Source: Zeugodacus cucurbitae (taxonomy: Eukaryota; Arthropoda; Insecta; Diptera; Tephritidae). Taken from it: 64,000 nucleotides of DNA. Shown in pieces: positions 36,180 to 48,599 of the stretch; position 1 is the first letter of the stretch, and each line of letters starts with the position of its first letter. Location: positions 50,213,501 to 50,277,500 of the forward strand of contig NC_071667.1 in NCBI RefSeq assembly GCF_028554725.1, read 5' to 3'. The notes under the pieces were generated by a model. The model made no database searches. It was not told where the DNA came from and saw only the letters and a program-made list of their open reading frames with translations. The translations under genes and the position numbers were made by a program.

Positions 36180-37174
36180 CCTCCACCTTTTTGTCGATTT
36201 TAAAGCTGCTTTCGACAGCTCGAAAAGGAGCTGCCTTTACGCTGCGATGTCTGGAATCCCCGCAAAACTAATACGGCTGTGTAAGTTGACGTTGAGCAAC
36301 ACCAAAAGCTCCGTCATGATTGGGTAGGACCTCTCCGAGCCGTTCGATACCAAACGAGGTTTCAGACAAGGTGACTAACTATCGTGCGACTTCTTTAACT
36401 GGCGTACGCCGATGATAATGATACCATCGGAAGCAACAACCGCGCCGTTAGTTCTGCTTTTTCCAGACTGGATAAGGAAGCGAAGCGTATGGGTCTCCTA
36501 TCATCAAACAAACAGTCAGCGCACGCGCGTCTTGGCTCCCACGTCACTGTTGACAGCCATAACTTTCAAGTAGTAGATAGTTTCGTATATCTGGGAACCA
36601 GCATCAACAACACCAACAATGTCAGCCTCGAGATCCAGCGCAGAATCACTCTTGTCAACTTGTGCTACTTTGGACTGAGTAGGCAATTGAACAGTAAAGT
36701 CCTCTCTCGACGAACCAAAATCACACTCTACAAGTAGCTTATCATTCCCATCCTGCTTTCTGGTGCAGAAGCTTGGACGATGTCAACATCAGATGAGACG
36801 ACACTAGGAGTTTTCGAGAGGAAAATTTTGCGCAAGATTTATGGTCCTCAGAACATTTGCAACGGTGAATACCGCAGACGATGGAACGATGAGCTGTACG
36901 AGTTATACGACGACATTGACATAGTTCAGCGAATAGAAAGACAGCGGCTACGCTGGCTAGGTCATGTTGTCCGAATGGACGAAAACACCCCAGCCCTGAA
37001 AGTGTTCGATGCAGTACCCGCCGGAGGAAGCCGAGGAAGGGGAAGTCCTCCACTCCGTTGGAGGGACCAGGTGGAGAGCGACCTGGTTACACTTGGGATC
37101 TCCAACTGGCGCCGAACTGCGAAGGAGAGAGAGAAGTCGCGCACTATCGTCGATTCGGCTATATCCGGCTAAAC
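36180..37174 (+). pseudogene. RTE-like non-LTR reverse transcriptase, broken 3' half
   Basis: This is the longest retrotransposon piece. It starts inside the reverse transcriptase domain with motif A (HLFVDFKAAFDS), has motif B (RGFRQGD) and motif C, YADD, at 36405-36416. Then come SFVYLGTSINNTNN, RRITLVNLCYFGLSRQL, SRRTKITLYK, DETTLGVFERKILRKIYGPQ, RRRWNDELYE, QRLRWLGHVVRMDEN and LKVFDAVPAGGSRG. Reverse transcriptase copies element RNA into DNA at a nicked target. Damage: in-frame stops at 36325, 36376 and 36735; an out-of-frame deletion at about 36397-36400 that removes the segment normally between motifs B and C; and an apparent smaller in-frame loss after KRMGL. From 36402 to 37172 one frame is open apart from the 36735 stop. 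The 5' half (endonuclease) is absent. It lies in the same orientation as the inferred host gene. Confidence 0.9.
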
Positions 37175-40100
37175 CGGGTTGCAACCCCAATCACATATGT
37201 ATGCAAACATACTGCTCCATAATCACACTTAAGGTATTGATGTGGTCGACACATTAGCAATGGGGTCTGAAACAAGCTTATTCTTTATGTAACCCCTGCA
37301 TGAACGAGTCAGATAACCTTTTGTGAATTATATGACTTATTATTTTATTCACCATACTTCCTCTCCAATTTTTACATTTCTTTAAATTTTGCTTCCTCGG
37401 ACCCGGAGAGTAATAACGCCTTCTTTCAACTCGTCTGGCATCTTTTCTGAGGCCCAAAGTAGAGGCCAATGTAGCACTGGTTCAAATACTTTGACGATAC
37501 AATTTCGTTTTGTCCCTACTGCATATTTTCCGCAAATAAAATTAATTATATTCACAATTTGTAATCGGAATTCACGAACCAGCAAGAATTTAATTTAAAA
37601 AAAATAAAAAACTTTGCGGCTATTTTGAGTCGCAAATAAACTTTTTATTACCAAAGTTGTTGTTTTTTTTATTGAAATATATGTATGCGTCCTAGCAGAA
37701 TTGAATACGGACTATTATGCTTCGGCTAATAAACAAAAATCATGCGGCAGAAAGCACAAATCAACACAACAAAAGGTCACCGGAAAGAAAACATAAAATA
37801 AAAATAAAAATAAAAACAAGGGAAGTCACAAAAGTCGCCGCAGTACTTAAATATATAAACAAAAAGTCAGTGAGCGGAAAATATTATATTATGCCACCCA
37901 TCATGGATGGCTGCTAAAAATATATATAAGTTAAATAACGCACACGCAGGTCCTTGAATGTGTCCAGCAGGCGAGATTGATGCGATTTCCGGCGCATGTG
38001 GGTGTAGCAGTAATTCCGCGCTCCACAACCCACCACACTGCCAACTAAACTGAGGCGAAGTCTGCGCTGCCAACGAAGTTCAACCGACGCATTTTTCATT
38101 TTCTTTTTTTTTACAACATCGCGGTTTTAAAACTTTTCACCGCGCTCCTTTATTTCTATTTTACATTTTCTTTCCTATTTTGTGGTAGCGGAAAATTTCA
38201 GCCACATGGCGCAACCGCGACCACCATCTGCCTGCTGTGTAACAGCACCCAACGTGTCTATCTGTCGGTCCGCAAGTGCTCTTGGGCGCCCAGGTGCGAT
38301 TGTGTTGGCGGCGAATTGGCGTTTGCTGTTGATTTTTCGGTGACTTTTTTTCGCCGTCCAACGCCCACCAACCGGCCAAAGTGAAATTATTTCTGTGGCT
38401 TTCACCTCACACAAACACCCTTCCATTAGCACACAAAAAATTGAAAAGTTTTATTTTAATTAAGAAACTTTTTGCTTGCGAATTGCAGCTGTGGGCAAAG
38501 GACCTTTGACGCCGCCTGCCACAAGTTGCCATCGCGCACGCATTGTAGCTATTTTGGTTATTATCATTTTTTATTTGCTCACCAACGCAATTTATTTTTC
38601 TTTTTTTTTCTTGTAACTTTAATTAAGTCAACAATTTCATATGTCACTCGCGACACGCAGACACAGTTGGCGGCTAAGCTCTCATGAGTGACTGCACACT
38701 TCGTAGGTTTATGAGTTGAGTGTGGTTTCTAGTTCTCACTTTTGATTTTTCTTTAATTTATTATTTATTTTTCTTGAAATTTTTCTTTAGGTTACTTGAT
38801 GTGTTCTTTCTTTTTTGTTTGCTTGTGTGGATGCAAATTTTTTAAACATTTCCTTCTCACACATTATTATTGCCTACAATTAGGGTTCTTTCAATTAAGC
38901 CAAGCGCCTAATTGTATACTTATAAACTATGTATGTATATTAACTTTTTTCTTAATATCTTGCAAAGTCTCTCTCTTATTTGAATTATTGTTAAAGATTA
39001 TTTGAAAATTTGAGATTTATTCAAGCTTTAAACACTATACGAATGATCGATTTCTTTTAAGAAAAGCACAGCTTCATCAAGTCAAGGCACTAGAGTCAAG
39101 TTGAACACCGTCTGTATAAACCTTTTCCTTTATCTCAGATTTTGTATCTGCTCATTTTGGATAGTATATGTATATATAACAAGCCTTTCTTCCGTTTCTT
39201 TAGTTCTTCTCTTCTTCAATTTTATTTCTTTCGAATATTTTTGATTACAGACAAAATCTTGACTACATTTAGGCGTATATTAGCAAAATACCAATAAAAT
39301 CCTAATATCTTGATATCGTATTCTTTCTGATGAAAATAGTATTCAAAATAAAACTTTACCAAAGTTTTCGAATTTATAATTAAAGATTACATAATATATA
39401 TTTACTTGTTTATATATAATAAAAAAGGAATTCATATCCGTCTTAACCTCAATCCAGCTATAATAAGCCACCAAAAACTCTGGACAATCACACATTCAAC
39501 TTTCTCTTTCATTCCCATAGTGCTTTCTCCTCATCCTCCTTCATAGTACTACAAAAAAAGCTATCAACAGAAAAAGTTTTCAAAGTCACCCCAACAAAAA
39601 GCAAATATGTTCATTAAAAATTGTCCCACTCTCCAGAGTAGCGCTCCGCACAAACTCATAAACCATTTCCACACAACAACCGTCTGGACTGCCCTCTAAG
39701 CGCGAACATCAATTTTGAAATATGCTGCTCGAGTTGGCAACTGACAAGTAGCAAATAAAAATGACAGATCGACAGCAGCTGCAAATCGAGCGGCGGCAAC
39801 AACACAAATGGGAGAGTAGTCAGCCATGGCAATGGATACAGTATTAGCTACACTTGCCACTACGCAGTACTGCTAGGGCACACCTCTGTGCGCGGAATGC
39901 ATAAATAGTTGAGTGACCGTAACACGGTCGTGACGTTGACTGTGACAGTGACAATGACAGTGACAGCAACAAGAGGTAGGGCTAGTTATGGAGGTAGTGA
40001 TGGTAACAGAAGCTTTAGGAGTAGCATAGCAAATTTCTATTTGAAGCCAACGTTGGGGCTACTGGGGCACAATTCGATCACGGATGCGTTAAAATGGCTG

Positions 40101-41245
40101 GCAAAATAACAACAATGGCAACAACACAGTTTCACCTCACACACCTACACCGATACATATCTAATAAAGCAATAACAACAGTGTGCGTAACAAAGGCAAC
40201 AACAATATTTTGCCAGCAACATTTAGTCAATGTCAGTGCAACTATGAAACTGGCAATTTGTGATATTGAAAAGTGGCATGCAGCAATGACAGCAGCTGCA
40301 ATTGCCACTACAACAACAACAATAATAGTAATGCTGCATAGTCAGCGACTAAACAAAATCGTACAGTGACAGCTTAAATTAATGTGAATACGAAATGAAG
40401 CCTGATACCTGCCGGCAGACCAACGTTTCTAAAGTTCATCAGCGTAGCAGCCAAGTGGCAACCACAGTCAACTCCTTTCCTATGCAGTCAATCGAACCGA
40501 TTTGAGTTGGTGAGGAATGTGAAATTGCTTTTGCAATTCACTCGTGCACAGGGCAGCGGGACCGGAGTGTGTATTTGTATTTACACATGTACTGTAAATA
40601 AGCTTATGTGGCGATGAATGCGTGAGTACGACATGTTGTTGTTAATAGAGTCGCGGTTCTAGGCAAATTATTGCAAATCAATTGATTGCATCACAGCACA
40701 AATATGGCTACATACTCGTGTGTGTGTGTCTATTTGTGGCAGCATGTCGCTTTCATCTGATGGTATTACATAATCACTCAGGCATACACACTCACTTACA
40801 GCAGTGGTCAGCCTATTTGGCGCATCTGCCTGTCATTGTGCTATGTTGACCTGTCAGTAATAAATTTATTGACATTTCTTGCTTATTGCTACTGTTGCCT
40901 GGAATTACTAAGCTTACAATATATTTACTTCGAATTCGCATGTATGAACATGGTAAATATGTATTTATCTAGATGTATGTATCAGATGTTAAAACACGAT
41001 TTCGCCAGAAGGTTTAATATTTTGTTCATTTAAATATTAATTTATCTAAAATATGGTAGTTCTGGCTGCAGGCATTTCAAAGAGTATTCTGTAGAGCAAG
41101 GAAATTGTCAGTTTTCTTTATTTTGTATGCTGATTTGGTATGAGTAAAGTTCTGCAAGAAAACATAAAATTAAACATTGCCTACATTTAGGCACAATCAA
41201 GCGAAATCATGCACCTATTTAATTTATTCAGTAAAAAGTTATAAT
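37175..41245. other. Intronic sequence without recognised genes
   Basis: GC-richer islands at about 37870-38700 and 39600-40860 are separated by AT-rich DNA (38700-39480). The second island is A-biased on the + strand with CAA runs. Short frames on both strands have no recognisable domain; one minus-strand frame is listed separately as a weak candidate. Confidence 0.5.
37914..38099 (-). CDS. Weak candidate small open reading frame, 61 codons
   Basis: The minus-strand frame starts MKNASVELRWQRRLRLSLVG and ends SRLLDTFKDLRVRYLTYIYF. It is rich in Arg and Leu, and more than half of its third codon positions are G or C, unusual for this AT-rich region. A purine-rich stretch precedes the ATG. Against it: no homology I can name, no visible promoter or splice signals, and a second frame is open across the same DNA. 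It could equally be a conserved non-coding island with a chance frame. Confidence 0.15.
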   Translation of the reverse strand: MKNASVELRWQRRLRLSLVGSVVGCGARNYCYTHMRRKSHQSRLLDTFKDLRVRYLTYIYF

Positions 41246-41787
41246 TAAAAGGTGATCCATTTTGAAGTGTACTACATTTTAAAGAAAAAAACATAGAAAA
41301 TTCTAAATTAAGAGGCAATGTTTATTATCATTCGAAAGGCATTTATTTTTTAAAGATTATTTCTTTCAAATGTTGGCTGCGGCTACGTCTCAGATGGTCC
41401 ATCCCTTGAGTCCAATTTCAGATGACTCGATCGAGCAATTCGACTGGACCGTCGGATCTTCTTGGAACTTTTCAAAAGTCCATCGAGCGAAGCGATGGCG
41501 CTTGGGAAGGTTCTTGCACAAGCTGTATTTTGTATGTGTTCAATTTAAGATCTCGACGTAAAATGAGCCAAGTCGTTCTATACGTCAGTTCTAGTTAATG
41601 CAAACGGTGCCGAATCGACTCTGCACGGTCTTTGTATACACTCTCAGCTTCGGCTGCTAAATTTTCTTCACTACGTATTGGATGTGTTGTTTCGGTTATT
41701 CACTTCTGTTCCTTTGGCCAATTTCAACGTATTCTATCAAATATTCAAGATAAATTAATCACTTCTAAAAAGTTTGAAATATTTCGA
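41246..41787 (-). mobile_element. Decayed DD41D mariner relic
   Basis: The left end (AAAAGGTGATCC, at about 41246) and the following 110 bp resemble the left end of the 24.8-kb element. On the minus strand the end of the transposase is readable (MDHLRRSRSQ at about 41370-41402). A jump then leads to an N-proximal block, RSEENLAAEAESVYKDRAES, near 41615-41690, followed by ILRRDLKLNTYKIQLVQE. The catalytic core between them is missing, and stops and frame changes are frequent. It is older than the 24.8-kb copy and ends at or before the second mariner. Confidence 0.75.
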
Positions 41788-41789
41788 TA

Positions 41790-42507
41790 CGAGGGCTGCT
41801 ATATATATTTCTGGCCTAATAATGAAAATAGGAATATTTATCAACGAAAATGGTTTTATTGTTTTTCAAAATATTCTCCATCAAGATTTATACACTTTTG
41901 CATGCGCTCAAACCAATTTTCCAAGCACTTTTTTGAGCCTTTTTTTGAGCGATTGTCAAATTGTGTGGGATCCAACGAGAACAACCCTTTTTAATGGCCA
42001 GGTGTTCATGCAATATCGAATGTATGCTGGTGGGAGAAATGCATAGGCATGCCTCTATCTGAAGGTATGTTACATGATGGTCTTGCATTATCAGTTCACG
42101 TACGGCATCGATGTTTTCTGGCACAACGGCTGTTTTTGGACGACCTTCACGGAATTCGTCTTTGAGCGAGCGTCGGCACGATTGAATTCGTTGTACCAGT
42201 TTTTCACAGTGCTATAGGATGGTGCTTCATAGCCATACAAAGATTTTAGTTCATCGATGCACTCTTGTCGCGATATTCACGTCGAAAGTTGTGAAAAATG
42301 ATCGCACGAAAATGTTCACGAGTTAATTCTATTTTTTGAACGAGATGAATTTTTTAATTCCCTGTAAATAAAACAATTCACGATTAAATGAGAAAACGTT
42401 CTGAGTGATGTTATGCTAAAAAATGTCAAACTTTCCAATGGAAATGTCAGATTGCACCTGGCAACACTTAGTGCTGCCTAGGCCAGAGATATATATAGCA
42501 GCCCTCG
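41790..42507 (-). mobile_element. Mariner deletion derivative with intact inverted repeats
   Basis: The 718-bp element is flanked by TA on both sides (41788-41789 and 42508-42509). Its terminal inverted repeats begin CGAGGGCTGCTATATATAT and agree over 29 positions with one mismatch. It differs from the DD41D copies in both termini and protein, so it represents a second mariner family. Coding sequence survives only at the two edges of the transposase gene. With intact ends but no catalytic core, it has the form of a non-autonomous element that a related transposase could mobilise. Confidence 0.9.
41850..42340 (-). pseudogene. Mariner transposase remnant lacking the catalytic core
   Basis: Minus-strand reading gives the N-terminal DNA-binding region in two frames. 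First comes ELTREHFRAIIFHNFRREY; after a one-base slip come SLYGYEAPSYSTVKNWYNEF, PKTAVVPENIDAVRELIMQD, and HHVTYLQIEACLCISPTSIH with SILHEHLAIKKGCSRWIPHN. At AQKKA the sequence jumps, out of frame, to the C-terminal block ENWFERMQKCINLDGEYFEK. All three catalytic aspartates lie in the missing part. A 78-codon frame (41888-42124) remains open across the junction but would end in unrelated residues. Confidence 0.9.
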
Positions 42508-42509
42508 TA

Positions 42510-45500
42510 ATATCAGTCATACGTCATCCACTATCGCCAACAATAGTTCCTCAAACATAAGATAAACCTGTTACATTTGGTTCAATTCAGAGGACTTGAA
42601 CTATACCGCTTTATCGATGGACTTTAATTTATCGAAGAAAGAGTGTTATCGTAATTAGCTGACATTAGTAAGCGGTCTTTCGTAACTCTTATCTGAAAAA
42701 AATGTATGAATCAAAATTATGCAATCCTATATTATGATCTATGTGTTGAAATATTGGATGATAATCCTTTGAAAAAGTTATTTTTTGTCCATAAAATTAA
42801 GAATTTGACTAAGTTCTTCAAAAAAGAAATATCAGTATTTCTCGTTCCTTCAACTTTTGAACTTTCAATTAGTCTACTGGATCTGAACTCTTCTCTAGCG
42901 TAAACTCCTACTCATGCTAATGATTTTTTCCAACAAAAATATTCACTATATAATCCCCGCTAAATATAAAGCAAAATTGAAATGCTAATTAGTTTTCATC
43001 ACATTCACCGAAAGACGAACAAATTCTCATTTTAATTTTGAGACCCAGACTCAGACTCTCCATTGCCATTGCAGTTATGCACACAGTCAGACGCACAATG
43101 AGTTATATGCGACACTTATTTACAGTTAGATTATTCAGCATTTGAATGCGGTGAGAATTGAATTTGAGCGCACACACTCTCAAATCCTCTCCCCCTCGCG
43201 GAGCCACCCACCAATATGCCAGACAATATCCGCAAATTAGTAAAAATCCCGTTTTATCTACAGCGCACTATCGACGGCTGCAATGACCAGTAACTGTGCA
43301 CACACACACTCACAAACACACACGCAGACGCACATAACAATTTGGCGCTGCGTCTGTTTTGGGTGCACGAAAATCAGACACATTTAATTTCATGCTTTTC
43401 ATTACAATTAACCATTTCGTTCAGCCAACGGATGCTGCGGCACAGGCGGCGCTTGTGGGGCTGCGCTCGCTTCGTCCTTGTGCTGAATGCACGCAGGAAT
43501 CCACTAACACTTAATTGGATAGAATTGGCAACCGACAAAATGGTGATTAAATTTAATTATTAGCTGTGACGATGTACAAATGCACTCGCCGAGCACAAAC
43601 ACACTCGTCCATTTGGGGCAGCGGCGTGGAGGTTTGCGGGGGAGCGTGTGGTTAGTTGGTTGGTTGGTCCCGTCCTTTGGTTGTATTTAAACTTAATTTT
43701 TTGGTCGCCACATATTACAAATGGTTGAGATTTTAATTTAATTACTTTGCACGCCGCAAATCCTTCGCTGCAGTTTGGGTCGCAGTGCCGCAAGTTAAGT
43801 GGTTACGGTGCATGAATATATGTATTTATATGTGTAGTTTTTAATTCAATCGCCCTCGAAAGCTGAAAATCGCTTACATTTACATGCATGTGGTTGTCGC
43901 TGTGGTTGTGCGGCGTAATTGAATTGTTATAACGTTTTGAGTGCATTGCACTTTGGCAGCGCGTGCTAATGTGGCATGGAATATAGTTATGTGTGGCAGT
44001 TATTTTGTGAACATATTTAGTGTGAAAGTTTAATGACCTCTATATATTTTTTTGGAAGATACTTTAAGCATGAATCAAATTCAATCAGCCCTATTTCATA
44101 TTAATTAGATCTTAGAAAACTATGCATTTTACGATGAATTTCCATGCTGATTTCAATTACTTCTTTCAAAATTTATATTTAACCGACTGAAGTCTTGAAA
44201 ATATTTTTCGTCAAGCACTAGAGAGTAGCGAACACATTCTGCCAACTATTGAACAGATTGGGGCACTATTTGATAGCAACTAGATATTTGAACCATACAC
44301 TGTTCTAAAATATTAATAACAAAACTGGGTAGCGGTTGTATCTCTTTAATGAGGTACCTACACTATTTCCTAAATCTCTTTCAACTTTCCAACTTAGTAG
44401 TTACTTCATTCCTGACAAGTCCAAAGCATAACTTTTTCGATCTTCTTTTTCTAAGAAATTCCAAAATTTGTAATGAAACCCGTAAAATCTTCTAGTTACA
44501 AATTAAAATGTGGGTATGTAATTCAAAGGGCTGAAAAATATGATAAAGACAAGTAAAGTGTCCGTACGGTGCCCCTCTTGAATCTTCCTCGAGATATATC
44601 AGGAAATCAACTTCTATACTATATGTATGTATAGAGATCAAGTTCTGTAGAGGAATCAGTTTCATGTCGATGTGGCGCTGTTAGAATAATAACCTTTTCG
44701 CACAGTACTTAATTGATCAATTAACTGGCCTTTGCTCGATTAAAGGGCTGATTTAGATCGATTTACCGTACAAACGAGAAATTGTATTTATCTACACAAC
44801 TTTGTAGGTTGTTGTGCACGCTGTAAATTTGGCTGGATTTACAGCCAAACAAAAACAGCAAAAACAAAAATGTATAACAACTGTGCGTTAATCGAGTAGC
44901 CGATGTGCGTTATGGTTACTCAATTATAATCTTAATGTATTAAATTAATTTGGCTGTGCGAAAGAACTATAAATAAAGGCTGTTCAAGAATGTCTTTTGA
45001 TTAAATATAAAACGATATATTAAGGGTGTGGTACTGTGTTTTCTTTCTCTGGAGCCCATAAATCGAAAGTACCGATTATCATTTGGCTAAATTAATTATA
45101 AAGAATAAAGCTCATTTAACTGAACTGATTCAACTTCAGGTATGTTCCCATAAGGAATATGCCTTCTTTACTTTATTGTTTAATACTTTTAATTACATTT
45201 CTAGTTATTTATATACTATATTGGCTCATAATTTTGTCTCTACGAATTTTCCACCCTGAAGAAGCACCCTTAATCCGGCAATTAGTTGCGGTAGAGCAGA
45301 ACATTTACGACAAAGGTTAACCAAAGCATATTTTTTCTGTAATCTTAACTAAATACAATACACTCATAAATATGCACATTAACAATAAAAACCAGACGCA
45401 TACTCCGCTCCGCACATACATACATATGTGTACTTAAGGAGCGCTGGGTTCAAAGCGCTTGCACCCAGCCACAAAGCGAAAAGTTTGCCACAAAACTTTT

Positions 45501-48500
45501 TGCAAACATTTGTATTGTGAAAGAAAAAACTTTAAACAACCAACAACAACAACAACAATTAAAAGGAAAAGTCAAAGGAAAATTACAATCGCTGCATAAA
45601 AACGTATTGAATTAAAAAGTTTTGCCAACCGCAATACTATTATGCTGAGCGCTGTGTCTGTGTGTGTGTGTGTGTGGGTTTACAGCGGTGAAAAGGTTAA
45701 ACGAACCACTAATAAATTGAGCAGCTACTCACACACACATAAATAGAGGCATTTGCTCTATGCACCATTATTTGTTTGTGTTACAGCTTTCGCCAGCTCA
45801 CCCCCTCCCCCACAGAGCAAAGTACAAAATGTGGCGCTCACTTGAGCAGCACGCAAAACGGGATAATTACAAAATTATATACTTTTAGAAAATATTTTTC
45901 AAATGTTTTAACAACAGCAACAACACGAATAACAACAAAGCAAAATTAATGTGCAAAAGCCATGTTGCCGCAACAAGAGTTGGCACTGTCTGCTGCGAGT
46001 GGCTAAGCAAGTGGCAAGTAAACAGATGCGAAACAAAGCAACGACTTTTGCAAACAAGCGCCCAACAAAGGCTGATGGCTGATGTGCTGTTCGAGCGGCG
46101 CACTTGCACACACATAAATAATTGTGTATGAGTAAATATGTGCAGTTTTCATGCCAACAATTTTCAATGCTAAGTACCAAGAAACCGCAGCTTAGCAGGG
46201 CGTCAAGGATGTGCATTTCATATGGTTTTCGGTTTTTTACTTTTTTCAATGTAGTGTCAGTTATTATGTTGTTGTGGTTATCTATTGTGCAGCAAAGGAG
46301 CTTGCAAAAGGACTTTTGGGCGTTACAATTATTTATGTGGCAAGTGCGAGTGAGCTTGGTTTAGTATATGATTACCACTCACGATGTTATGGCTTCCGCC
46401 CGAGGTAAAGGTTAAGTTATAGAAAAAATAGTATATTGTTAAACGCTTGTGTAGTAAATTAATGGGACGTGTAGATATGGATATATGTATGTAGATTTGT
46501 AAAATCTGTCATTAATTTTTTTATGGCAAATATAAAAAAAGTTCTACCTATATCTTTGTTTACTCTAAAGACGCTTCCTAAATTATGGAACACTTCTACA
46601 CTAATGGATATGTAATTCTGCAAAATTGGTCACTGTTCAATATAAGAAAGTTGACGAAAAATTTCTTATTAAGCATGTCATTAAATATACCATATAAATG
46701 AGCACTACTAGATACTTCCTACAGGCTAGGTTAGGTTAGAAAGCAAACCTCTTCACATGCAGGAATATTTCACTTGGACAGTTTTGAGCGCTTTCCTTTG
46801 TGAAACCAATAAACTCCGAATAAATCAAAAATACACTTATAATTCGGCAAAACGCTTGGAATCTGTTACAAACGTACTTAGAAGGCTAATGTCAATTCTA
46901 CCCAATTCGCTATGTTCGCCGAAGGTGAGCCTTCCAAAGTGTTTCAACCTCAGTTTGATGAACAACTTTCTAGAATAATTACTAGGAACATTGGAATAAT
47001 GAACTGTTATTTTAAACTATATGATCGAAATGAGTTAAAATACCGCAACAGATTACAAGTTGAGAACAGGTTTATAAGAAGGTATATATGTATAAAACTT
47101 ACATCAGCAAAGTTTTAATTGGTGTTTAATAAGCCAGATGAAAAATTGTCATCCTAAAGGTATACTATTGTATTAAATAGCGAGCCTTCAGGATCATTAT
47201 TTTGTCTGTTTTATTCCGCGATATTCGAGATTTTTCATAGGCAACTTTGTGTACATATATACATAATTTATTGGATTGAACGCCACTTGATTTAAGGATT
47301 AATCTGAAATACAATTTGTTTTACTTAGAAATAAATAATAGTTTAGTAAAAGGTTGGCCTGAAACTTATGAATACGTAATCCCACTCGTGAGCAACTTTG
47401 TTTAGATCGAAATAACAAAAATCGTTGCCTACATTTAGGGTCATTATTCATTATTTAGTACCATTCGAAGGTTTCAAACCCAAATACCAAGATTAAATGT
47501 ACAGGAATCATGTAGTAGAAGCTTTATAAACGTAATTCTTGATACACTTTTGACTAAACGTTAAAATCTTTTTAAAGTAATATTAATCCAATATAATAGA
47601 GACATTTATTAATATGAAAATTAATTGATTCATGGATAAAAAATATTAATTTCGAAAACAGTTGATTTGAAAATTTTCAAACAGTATTATAATTTGTATT
47701 AATTTGTTTTTAGTAAAGAAGTATTCATCGTGGAAAATTATTTATTTATTATATATTTTTTTTTGTTTTTTTGTTTGTAAATTTCTTTAAATATATTTTT
47801 TAAACCTTTATTTCAAGATATGAAACTGCGGCATAATTTTGTATGAACTAAAGTATGCAGATCTCTCTGTATGACTAAAATCCATACTTTTATTAAATCT
47901 CACGACTATGCTGGCATGAGTAGTACTTAGATAAGCTCATATCCACAGATTTGCTTGAGCACACACCCACACACCACCGCCGCTATTATTGTGCGATAAT
48001 TCAAGTATGTTTGCCAAGGTATCTAACCCTTTAGTTGAGCTGCTGCCAAAACAAATGCATAAGCTTAACGAGTATGCAAATGCTGAAGAAAGCAACATTT
48101 TTAAATATATTTATTTTAATTTTTTTGTTGTTTTTGCGCATCTGTAAACATATTATGGTTATATGGCTTGCGATATGTAAACACCGAGGCGAATGTGCAA
48201 ATTTGAAGGGTTAGAAAGATGAAAAATCAAGCTGGCGCGCACGAAAATGATATGTTGATGAGAGACATCGCGCAAACAGCAGCATCAGCATCACCATCAA
48301 ACCACACACCTCCGAACAAGTAGTCGAACAAGTAGTAGTAGCACACTCGCTTCTCTTGGTAGATGTATGTGTGCCCAGACATGTGTACACACGAATTTTT
48401 GATAAATATGCAATTGCTGCATGCAACACAGATTTTCGCCAACCACAATTAGAAAGTTGTAAAATTTATATACTCGTTGTTCTTGTTTTTTTTTGTTTTT

Positions 48501-48599
48501 TACTTTTGTTTGCATACTTTTCAGCGCACGCACTCATACTGTGTCAGATTTTTTAAACCTTCCTGCAGCACTGTTGCTGGTTTTTAGAAATCCGTGTGC
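42510..48599. other. Intronic sequence without recognised genes
   Basis: GC-richer islands (43000-44000, 45390-46420, 47930-48450) alternate with AT-rich sequence. A TG run lies at about 45653-45677. CAG followed by GTATGT at 45139|45140 resembles a ratchet point but lacks a pyrimidine tract. Open frames on both strands lack domains. Confidence 0.5.

Noticed and set aside
45131..45146. TTCAG fused to GTATGT at 45139|45140
   Set aside because: The preceding 25 bases are not pyrimidine-rich and no accessory donor follows.
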